A program made the position numbers and the translations under genes. The notes beneath the pieces are model-generated. The model saw only the letters and a list, made by a program, of their open reading frames with translations. It had not been told where the DNA came from and searched no databases. Below, in pieces: positions 55,917 to 64,000 of a stretch of DNA of 64,000 bases (position 1 is its first letter; every line of letters begins with the position of its first letter). This stretch comes from Diplolepis rosae (taxonomy: Eukaryota; Arthropoda; Insecta; Hymenoptera; Diplolepididae): positions 3,767,001 to 3,831,000 of the forward strand of contig JAPYXD010000259.1 of NCBI GenBank assembly GCA_030998225.1. Reading direction: 5' to 3'.

Positions 55917-56806
55917 AGGTCGTGTGCGGCATAACTCTCGATAGAATTATCAGATTGAATTGAGCTTTGGTACACTTTATCGGAGCCGAAAAAGTAAGGA
56001 CAAGTTCGTTAACCAGCCACATCCAATCAAAATTGAGGGATTGAGCACTACTTTTGTGTTTTTGAAAATAATTTTTTAAAAAAATCAAAAATTTCAATAC
56101 TGGTTTTTGATAGTGCTCATAAATCTCTACAAATTATCCTGATAACATTTTTTGATTAAATCAAAATTAGAAATGTCACAGCATATTCAAATTCGAAAAA
56201 AGTCAATATCAAAATTCCATTTTCCAGTTAAATTATACGAGATACGAAAAAACGTTATGATACAATATTATTAAATAAATAAAGACCTACAAATTTGAAT
56301 TGTAACATTTTTTCATAAGATGCATATTTATCTTTTTAATTAAAAAAAAAACTATTGAAAATCCAAAATTCAATTTTTTAGCAATAATATTCGAAACACG
56401 AAAAAAACGTAAGAATACAAAGTTGTTCGTTTCAAAAAGATCTACAAATTTTGTCTCACACAGTTTCTGATAAGACATATATTTTTCGTTTCAATTCCAA
56501 AAAATACGATTAAAATTCAAAAATTCCATTTTTTAGACAAAATATGTGAGATACAAAAAAAACTTTAAAATGAAAAATTGTTTGGCTAAATAAGGTCTAC
56601 ACATTCTTATTATTTCTTTCTTTTTCACTTAAGTTTTTTAAATTAGATTGATTTCATGAAAATTTAAACACCAAAAGTCTTGATAAGTGTATTACATAAA
56701 ATTTGAAAATTCTAGACAGGATTTAGATTTCACATTAATTTCTTAGGCATATTTCGAAAGCCATTTTTCCCATGAAATTAATATCTTCTCATTGATGATG
56801 AGAATG
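55059..56806 (+). repeat. Family X interspersed repeat, copy 7, with inverted middle
   Basis: It starts TCTGCCCGCTTAGCGGGC and has the fullest set of GC islands (GCGCGCTTCGCGC, GCGCGCCTAGGGCGC, GCGCTGCGCGCTCGG). At 55768 it flips into inverted orientation at ACATTCTCATAATGG and runs backwards to about 56600. It then ends with a normal terminus AATATCTTCTCATTGATGAT and GAGAATGT at 56806. The inverted part pairs with 55520-55767, so the copy is itself partly fold-back. Confidence 0.7.
55883..55916 (+). repeat. (GTCT)n microsatellite
   Basis: About eight GTCT units in the inverted part of family X copy 7. Copy 3 has only a short GACAGGCAGACAGAC at the homologous place, so the run expanded locally. 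Confidence 0.85.
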
Positions 56807-57689
56807 TATTAATCGAACGGATTATGAATCAGAAAAGATGTCGTTATACCTCGTAGTAAATTTTTACTTTTATTATTAATAAAAAAATATAAATTATTAT
56901 TCAAAAAGTATAATTTGACTACGGCATGTAGCTACTAATATGCAGAATATTGTATTACATTTTGAGAAAGACCGGTTTATTTTTTTTTATTCCTCATACC
57001 CGATTTAAATAATCGTTTTGAGAAAATCGCGTTTAAGGTTTTAAAATCATACATAAATTCAGACTCACGTTTAATCTGCGATTCCATCTTCATGCAACAC
57101 ACCTTAGGAAGTGATTTTTAAAAGTATGTACATTCAAAAAATAAAATAATTCGATTTTTTGAAAATTTCACAGTAGAATATCTCGGTGTAGTTCCGAAAA
57201 GTTTAACCCTCCGATTCCTTTGAAACTCTGTATACTTACTTATTTAATACGCGTTGATTATGAATATAATAGTATAATTCGGCCCGAATTCGATTTTCAT
57301 AGTGAATGCCATGAAAAATCCATGAAAATCATGGGTTTTTGCGTTCATCTCAGCCAATATACTAAATTTCAAAAAAGCTTTTAAAAAAACTTGTAGAACT
57401 CGTCTGAGTACATCTTTTCTGTCTTTTCCATATTTTCTCTACAACCAATAATTTCCGAGAAAAACTCATCTGAGTAAAACTAAAGTATGGACACCGGACT
57501 CTGAAGTGGCTTGCGAATCGCGACAAGCAACTTTCTAAAACATAGAATTCTTTCACCATCTTTTTCCAATACCTCCACTGACATCGTTGTATTTCAAGCC
57601 CGTTTCGGGGAATGAAAACTGCGAATTTCAGGCGATTGTAGAAAACTTATAGAGGTTGCGAGAAAAAGAGGAGGGACTAGTCTGAAAAG
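56807..57689. other. Spacer, no gene confirmed
   Basis: AT-rich, with a slightly less AT-rich end from 57400. No recognisable coding domain or repeat. Confidence 0.45.
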
Positions 57690-58225
57690 TCATAGCAACA
57701 GCCTGAAAATCCCATGAATGGCAACTTCGATTTCGTGTTTCAAGGCCTCAATCGTCTCTGGATGGTTAGCGTAACACTTATCCTTAATGGCTCCCAACAA
57801 AAAATAGTCCAACGGAGTCAAATCACAGCTCCGAGGGGCCCAATTGACATCAGAATTACGGCTGACCGTAACAGCGGCTCCCTGCTCACTTTCGAATAAA
57901 AATGGCCCAATAATGCCACCGTACCAAAATCCGCACCAAACAGTCACTCGTTGTGGGTGCATCGGCTTCTCAATGATGACGTTTATATTTTCTGAGACCC
58001 AAATGCGACAATTTTGCTTATTGAACTTTTTGACCTTTTGCCCAAACAATCGAAAATATATTGAAAAATTGGGTTGATCGAATGGGATACTGTAAGGCCA
58101 GCCGTTGTGTTTCATTCTTAAATGGAAAGTTTCAATCTTTCTAATAAAACCATACTTTTGAAAAAATGTCCATAAGTTGTTTTGCTTTGCGGATTCAAAT
58201 TCCAAATGTTAGATTGTCCACCCTA
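57690..58225 (-). pseudogene. DD41D mariner, internally deleted, minus strand
   Basis: The 5' end lies at 58225 (inverted AGGGTGGACAATCTAACATT next to TA at 58226-58227). A single open frame of 171 residues starts MEFESAKQNNLWTFFQKYGF and passes RLFGQKVKKFNKQNCRIW and WYGGIIGPFLFESEQGAAVTV. It then jumps over the missing region to SRNSDVNWAPRSCDLTPLDY (third Asp) and ETIEALKHEIEVA. The second catalytic aspartate and roughly 50 residues around it are deleted without breaking the frame. The 3' terminal repeat was not found. Same family as 47074-48188. Confidence 0.8.
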
Positions 58226-58227
58226 TA

Positions 58228-58537
58228 TATCTTGTTTCCTCTCAACGGGCTTGAAAGCACAACGCTTTCAGTAGAGTAATTGGAAAAAGCAGTGTTCGAC
58301 ACGAGTTAAAATCTGCACCTTTCAACTCTTGTTGAACAATCTACTATTCTGTTGAATTGTTGTTCTTATAGTCAGCAGTCCTGAGACTGGTTTAATGCGG
58401 ATCTCGATCCGTTATTATCCTAAGCGAGTATTTTTATTTCGCATTATCCGCTACAGCCTACGTCATCTATAATTTGTTTCACATATAGTACTCTAATCTT
58501 TGTCTCCCTTTCCTTTTGCATCCCTCTGCTGTACCTT
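58228..58537. other. Spacer, possibly LINE 3' untranslated sequence
   Basis: It lies directly downstream (minus strand) of the LINE reading frame that stops at 58538. It shows no features of its own. Confidence 0.35.
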
Positions 58538-58743
58538 TTAGAATTGTTCCTGCCAGTCCTTCATGTCTGTGTGTTCTATCAATCTGTCGCGGCGCTTCTT
58601 TATACTAGCATATAAGCCTCTCTTTTCTTTCATTAAGTTCAAAATTTCCTCATTTGTCACCTTATATACCCAACGTATTTTTAATAGTTTCCTATAGCAC
58701 CACATTTCGAAAGCCTGTAATCTTCTTCCCCCTTTACCTATAG

Positions 58744-59816
58744 CAGTGTTGCCGGAGTGAGCGCTTTTAACTTCCCGGTAGCTCGATAGAAAATTCCCAA
58801 CTTTTCCCGGACAAATTTCAAAACTTCCCGGAACTTTCCCGTAAATTAAAATCATCTAAAACTTCTTAAAATTGTTTAAATATTTTGAACTCTGTTAAAA
58901 ATATGTCTTATCCTAGGTTTTCATCGTTTTTAAAAAATATATATTTGTTAATTTCGAAAAATTATCAAAATTCTAAATCAAATAATTGTCCATCGACCTC
59001 AGTCTTTATGTTCTTTACGTTGATGAACAGATATTATTTTGAAAAATTGTGGATAAAGACCTGTAGGAACTAAATTACTCTTATGGTAAAGTACCACATG
59101 CCCTACTAGAGACAATATTTTACTAATAAACGTATAAACAATATATGCGTACTGATCACGTTTAGAAAATACTGTACAGAAGCATAACTTTACTTTTCTA
59201 TCTTTTCACTCCTATAATCAAAGAGAATCAAAATAATTGTATAATTTATACTTACCGGCATACAAGGTAATTTGGGGTTCTCTTTTCTAATAAAAAATTA
59301 TATCCATTTCCGAATTCTATATTTTAAAAATCTATTTCAAATTCCATTCAATGATTCTTTTTTGGGACATAATACTTTTATCCAATCAACATAGATACTG
59401 TGAGAAACTTTAGGCTAATTTTACACATAAGCGACTATCAAGAGATGTGACTCATTCATTTGAAAACCTGAAAAATCTGTTCATCTCACTTTAGCATATG
59501 ACGTCAGAAGGAGTTAGAGTGAAATGAATAGCAATAGGCCTTTTCCACTTGGTGACATGAGAGCACTATGACATATGAAAGCGCCCTAAGGGCCTGCAAC
59601 CAATAAAATGCTTTTTTTTTAATAAAAACTCATTATGATTGGTTGTGTTTAACGAAAGATCTCTTATTAAATCTTCTATGCAAATTTAATACATAATAAG
59701 GCAATTATAAGACAATATCCCGGAAATTCCCGGAATTTCTTTACATCCCGTAAAATTTCCCAAGTCAGTCAAAATTTCCCGGATTCCAGGAAATTTCCAT
59801 GCAATTGGCAACACTG
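58744..59816. mobile_element. hAT-like element with 8-bp target duplication
   Basis: Inverted termini CAGTGTTGCC and GGCAACACTG are flanked by ACCTATAG at 58736-58743 and 59817-59824, an 8-bp duplication typical of hAT. Subterminal regions share TTCCCGG and CCGGAA words. The site lies inside the LINE frame, and removing the element plus one duplication rejoins CEAWTI with GKGGRRL in frame. No transposase; the interior is AT-rich. Confidence 0.88.
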
Positions 59817-60048
59817 ACCTATAGTCCATGCTTCGCAACCATAGAGTGTCATGCTCTATACGTTTCTTTCTGATTTCTAGATGTTTAATTAAAATCAATA
59901 ATTGTGGTAACTTAGCAAAGGCTTTCTTAACTTGCCTTATTCTAGAACGAATGTCTGCATTACAACCGCCATCCCTTGTTATTTTACTCCCTAAGTAACA
60001 AAATTCATCAATCTCCCCTATTTTTTCATAGCCCATTTTAATGTTTAA

Positions 60049-60656
60049 GGGGGCATACTCAGTCAGGACGGCAAAAAATAGGATTTTTCTCGAATTTCTT
60101 TTTAAAAAAATGAATAAATTTATTGATTTAAAAGCTTTTGAATGTCATTAGGTAACATTTAAAAAACTTGTAGAAATTTTTTCATAAAGAAAATTATAAT
60201 AATTATAATAGCTATGTACATTTTACGAAGGCTCTTAAAAAAATGTCTATCTCGTGGATTTTTTAATTTTTAGAGAACTTCGAAGTGAAAATCACGATTT
60301 TTGTTACAAAAAATCGTCCATTTTTTTTTAACGAGTTCTAATCATTGAAAAAAAATCTTTCATTTATGCGCAAGCTAAATATGTATAAAATAAGTCTGAA
60401 GAATTTCAAACAGATTGGTGCATTAGATTTTGAGAAACCACGTCCGCCGACTTCGAAAATGTAGTTTTGAGATAAATGGGTTTAGTTTTCAATAAGAATA
60501 AAACCTTGATAAATTTCTTCTCAAAACGCTCTAGCTCTTTTAATTTTGCTCCAATCGTCTTGAAATTTTGAGGCAACGTTTGCAAAATGTTCTGTTTTAA
60601 TATAAAAAATTATTGAAAAAATGCATTTTTGAACATTTCTGACTGTGTATGCCCCC
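60049..60656. mobile_element. piggyBac-type element, 608 bp
   Basis: TTAA at 60045-60048 and 60657-60660; ends GGGGGCATACTCAGTCAGGA and, inverted, GGGGGCATACACAGTCAGAA. AT-rich interior without a transposase. The right TTAA is shared with the next element. Confidence 0.88.
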
Positions 60657-60660
60657 TTAA

Positions 60661-61200
60661 CCATTACTTGTCACACTTCTGTCGAATCACATACGAGCCA
60701 GACTGGGGTCCTTAAGATCCCAGCGACATAAAATTGTTATAAAAAAAACTATTGATTTTTTTTCGTAAGATTTTTTTTAGAACTTCTTAAGAGCTTAGTC
60801 TGAAAGATCGTGTTGGTTACATAGCCAAAAATTAAATTTAAGTATGCTCAACAATGCATAATTTAAAAAAATGAAAAAGGGCCATTTTACGAGAAAATTC
60901 ATAATTTTATAATTTCTCGGTATTGAGGGGTTAAAATTTAATTGATTCCTCTACTGACGTGTCTTTACAAGAAAAAAAATAGTAATTGAGTGACTTCTTA
61001 AAAAAGTATATTTATTCTAAGAAATAAAGGCTGAAATTTTGTGAAAAAAAACCCAGCATAATCCTATCTAGCCTAAAAGGCACTTGTGCTCTCGAACTAT
61101 TGAAGAATGTTACTATAGACCTGCTCCTTTGAGTTAAGGTACTTAAAATTAAGGAAAAAGAGGCCTGGGGTCCTCTGGACCCCTAGGTGGCAAGTAAGGG
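60661..61200. mobile_element. piggyBac-type element, 540 bp, abutting the previous one
   Basis: TTAA at 60657-60660 and 61201-61204; ends CCATTACTTGTCAC and, inverted, CCCTTACTTGCCAC. Subterminal GACTGGGGTCCTTAAG and GGCCTGGGGTCCTC are in direct orientation. No transposase. The termini belong to the CCCTT-type group seen also at 24448-28274. Confidence 0.75.
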
Positions 61201-61273
61201 TTAAGCGCTTCATTCCTGGTTTTGTTTTACACGCGATCACTTTAGTTTTTTCTATGTTTATTTTCATATTATA

Positions 61274-61938
61274 CAGGGTGGGCCATCTAACATTTGGAAT
61301 TTGAATCGGCTATAAAAAAAAAACTTATGGATATTTTTTCAAAAGTATGGTTTTATTAGAAAGGTAGAACCTTTCCTTTAAAAATGAAACACAACATTAT
61401 TCAAATGACTGCCACGGCTGGCCTTACAGTACCCCATTCTATCAACCCAATTTTTCAGGACATTTTTGATCGTTTGGGCTTCAATCCCATGAATGGCAAT
61501 TTCGATTTCGTGTTTCAAGGCCTCAATCGTCTCTGGATGGTTAGCGTAACACTTATCCTTAACGGCTCCCTACAAAAAATAGTTCAACGGGGTCAACTCA
61601 CTGCTCCGAGGCAGCCAACTGACGTCGGAATGGAATTGGAACGACCAAATGTCGTCCATGTCATCCTCTTCAATTTTTAGAAACAAAAAATCGTTGAGCA
61701 TAGCACGGTAACGCTTGCCATTGACCGTAACAGCGACTCGCTGCTCATTTTCGAATAAAAATGGCCCAATGATGCCACCGTACCAAAATCCGCACCAAAC
61801 AGCAATTTTGCTTATTGAACTTATTGACCTTTTGCCCAAACAATTGAAAATGTACTGAAAAATTGGGTTCATAGAATGGGATACTGTAAGGCCAGCCGTG
61901 GCAGTCAACTTTTGAAAAAATATCCATAAGTTATTTTC
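61274..61938. mobile_element. DD41D mariner derivative, inverted 5' duplicate, right end lost
   Basis: The left end CAGGGTGGGCCATCTAACAT lies next to TA (61272-61273), with about 205 bp of plus-strand 5' sequence (MKHNIIQMTATAGLTVPHSI in frame). At about 61480 the sequence switches to the minus strand of the same family (DD41D core and leader, with WYGGIIGPFLFENEQ and SDVSWLPRSSELTPLNYF). It stops at CTTATGGATATTTTTTC on the minus strand, before the terminal repeat. It is the same fold-back plan as 47074-48188 but independently broken. Confidence 0.7.
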
Positions 61939-62155
61939 AACGCCTACTCTAGTTCTCTTTCGGTATTCGCTATCAGAGCAATATCATCCGCAAAACTTTA
62001 CATTTTGATTATTTTCTTCTGAACTTTCAGTTAATATTTTTAGTTTCTCCTTTAATTTCATTAATAGCTTTCTCCGGGTATAAGTCAAATAGAGGTGGTG
62101 ATAACGAGCAGCCTTGTCTCACTTCTTTGCTGATGCTTGCTTCTCCTCACTCCCC

Positions 62156-63835
62156 CTTTATCTACATTATTTTAAAGTACTGAGTACTTAGTGTTGAAAA
62201 TATTTGTCAAATAATGAATAAAGGAAATAAGTCACTTTGCGCAGGGACACACATTCTTTTTTTTTATATCATAAGGGAAGTAACTCACCTTGCGCAGGGG
62301 CCCCTATGCTCGTGTCTTTTTATCTTATTTATTTGAAAAGCTTTAGGATATTTAGAGATAAAGGATCAAAGAAGGTATAGAAGAGAGGTTTGGGGTACAG
62401 GGGGTTCGGGGGGCGGACCCTCTCGACCACTACAGTCAACTAATATGTTAGTTAATTATTGGCAGTGGTTACGTATGAAATTTTCATATTTATCACTTAA
62501 TATCTTAAAAACTGTCACCCGCACAAAGAAAATTGATTATATCATATTCGTAATCAGCGCGTCAAAATACGTAAATATACAAAGTTTCAAAGAAATCAGA
62601 GGGTTCAGCTTTTCGGAACTTTATCCGGTTAAAGTCACTATAACTAAAATGAAAAATTGAAATTTTAAATGAGTGTTCAATTTCGCAAAAGATTCTGATT
62701 CGGGATAAAAAAGGCCAAAAATAAAATGACATTAGGATACAATGAATAGAGGTCGAGATGGTTTCGAGTCTTTTTAGCGTCGGGGAAAAAGGACTTGTAG
62801 CAATCATTACAATAATCTCATTCGGATACTGTTGCGTTTCCGAGTACGCGTTCTCTTTCTCTATTTTTGTTTCGATTCTTCGTTTAACGTGGCAAAGTCT
62901 GCCGCTCATCGAATTGCAAAGCGACTACTCGCCAGGTACGATGTCGGGAAGTAAAGCAGACGCAAAGCCCCAAAGCATTCGTGGTTGGTTTGAATAACAA
63001 ATTCCATTGTAGACAAAGCAACCAAGGAGGATGGAAAATGATTGTGGATAAAAACGAGAGCAAAAGAGAAAAACAATTAGAAGAGTGGATTTGAATTTAA
63101 GTTCGCGATCCCTGATAACTTTAGACGATTGTCGACGCTCTCCTTTCAATGTATTATTTAGCCACATGACCGACCATTATTAACGGTTCGACACAAGTGA
63201 ACCAATTGTCAGTGGACAATTGCCAACGCAATTGGCGGTTCGTAACTTTCAGTACATGTACACTCAATTTCTGGGTCGTTGAGCTACAACTTCTCTACCT
63301 TCTGTTCAATAAACTTTAAACTCACTTTGCCTTCTTTATAAAACGATCAATTTTCTTTCATAAAGAATTCTTTAGCCAACTTTTTATCTTCACTATCTAT
63401 ACCTTATCTATACGTTCTTTAAATTCTTTACGCAGAAAAGTTCTTGCAAACCCTCCTAAAGACTAAACTTTATGATTACCCTACTACAAAAATTTGATTG
63501 AAAAAGGCTGAATTTGATTTGAATTTCATTAAATTCTATCAACGGTTATTCTGTCCCACAATTTTTCTCAAATTCTTAAAGGTTTCATTTGATATTTTTT
63601 TGTATTTGACCATATTTTCTATAAAATATCTATACAAAAAATGGCATTTTACGCAAAAAATCATACTTAACTTCAAAATCGTATAAAAAATTTGTAGTTG
63701 TTAATGGAATTAATAGTATATTTCGTATCAAGTGCGGAAAAGCGTATTTTAAAGCAAGAGTGAGTCGCGACTAGATCTCGCGTTAAAATGCGTTTCGCAT
63801 GTTATACGAACGATATTTTTTGTTCGCTGTATACC
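62156..63835. other. Spacer, no gene confirmed
   Basis: Mixed composition. Frames of up to 115 codons on both strands (62562-62909, 62758-62997) overlap each other and show no domain. A GGGGTACAGGGGGTTCGGGG patch at 62393 is locally GC-rich. No repeats matched. Confidence 0.4.
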
Positions 63836-63974
63836 GAAAGTTAGCCGAGTCGGTGTCGTTTTGCATGTGGAAAGTTGATTTTCCGCATACTTAAAATTTT
63901 TATCGCACTAATGCGGGAAAATCATCTTTCCGCACGCAAAACAACATCGAAAAGGCTAACTTTCGGTATACGGC
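63836..63974. repeat. Hairpin-forming inverted repeat at the window edge
   Basis: GCTGTATACCGAAAGTTAGC pairs with GCTAACTTTCGGTATACGGC; the inner blocks CGTTTTGCATGTGGAAAG and ATTTTCCGCAT also have inverted partners around a short AT-rich loop near 63900. It is probably part of a fold-back element that continues beyond the window. Confidence 0.65.
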
Positions 63975-64000
63975 GGCAAAAAAAAATTATTTCTTAATGC

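Larger units (their letters stand above)
58538..62155 (-). pseudogene. Non-LTR retrotransposon (LINE) RT relic, four insertions
   Basis: Minus-strand blocks appear in reverse-transcriptase order. Near 62130 is VRQGCSLSPPLFDLYPEKA. Near 61990 is FADDIALIANTERELE with the FADD catalytic box. At 61205-61265 is MKINIEKTKVIACKTK. At 59940-60044 is GEIDEFCYLGSKITRDGG and SRIRQVKKAF. Near 59840 is LYGCEAWT. At 58538-58743 is RRLQAFEMWCYRKLLK, VTNEEILNLMKEKRGL and KKRRDRLIEH. Stops and frameshifts occur, and no N-terminal or endonuclease part is seen. Insertions: DD41D derivative (61274), two TTAA elements (60661, 60049) and a hAT-like element (58744). The clade is not certain; the C-terminal pattern is common in insect LINEs. 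Confidence 0.8.

Overview
The window is eukaryotic, strongly AT-rich nuclear DNA built almost entirely from transposable elements (TEs) and satellites. The mix of mariner lineages (three D34D-type copies, a DD41D family and a Tc1-like relic), piggyBac-type TTAA elements, hAT-type ends and LINE debris points to an arthropod, most likely an insect. The species cannot be fixed from the sequence alone. I found no intact host protein-coding gene. Almost all short open frames are chance frames in AT-rich DNA or relics of transposases and reverse transcriptase.

Layout: 0-8 kb holds two copies of an unclassified interspersed repeat (here 'family X'), a hAT-like element and one weak promoter candidate. 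8.7-9.9 kb is a palindromic satellite with a unit of about 50 bp. 10.6-16.8 kb holds a TTAA-flanked fold-back element and several MITEs. 17.3-23.5 kb is a cluster of family X copies, direct and inverted, with fold-back elements and a CTGG-rich MITE. 24.05-28.55 kb is a nested composite: a TA-flanked element contains a TTAA-flanked element. The latter carries a 121-bp satellite, which in turn contains a tandem array of 339-bp units. Each 339-bp unit has a 71-nt tRNA-like sequence with pol III A and B boxes and a T6 terminator. 29-39.4 kb holds long fold-back repeats and a Tc1/mariner relic.

39.4-44.1 kb is a mariner graveyard. One element is internally deleted (39418-40344). A second (about 41.17-42.40 kb) is split by a third (41298-42180). 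A fourth, on the minus strand (42554-44049), is split by a 686-bp segment with a tyrosine-recombinase-like reading frame. 47-48.2 kb, 57.7-58.2 kb and 61.3-61.9 kb carry DD41D mariner derivatives, two of them rearranged into inverted repeats. 50.2-54.5 kb is one family X copy that has absorbed at least five later insertions. 58.5-62.2 kb is a minus-strand LINE broken by four insertions with readable boundaries.

The DNA mainly records successive insertions. In several places the pre-insertion site can be read directly, from the opposite arm of a palindrome, from another repeat copy, or from a reading frame that resumes across the insert. All similarity calls come from reading the sequence; no database was searched, and identities and AT content were judged by eye.
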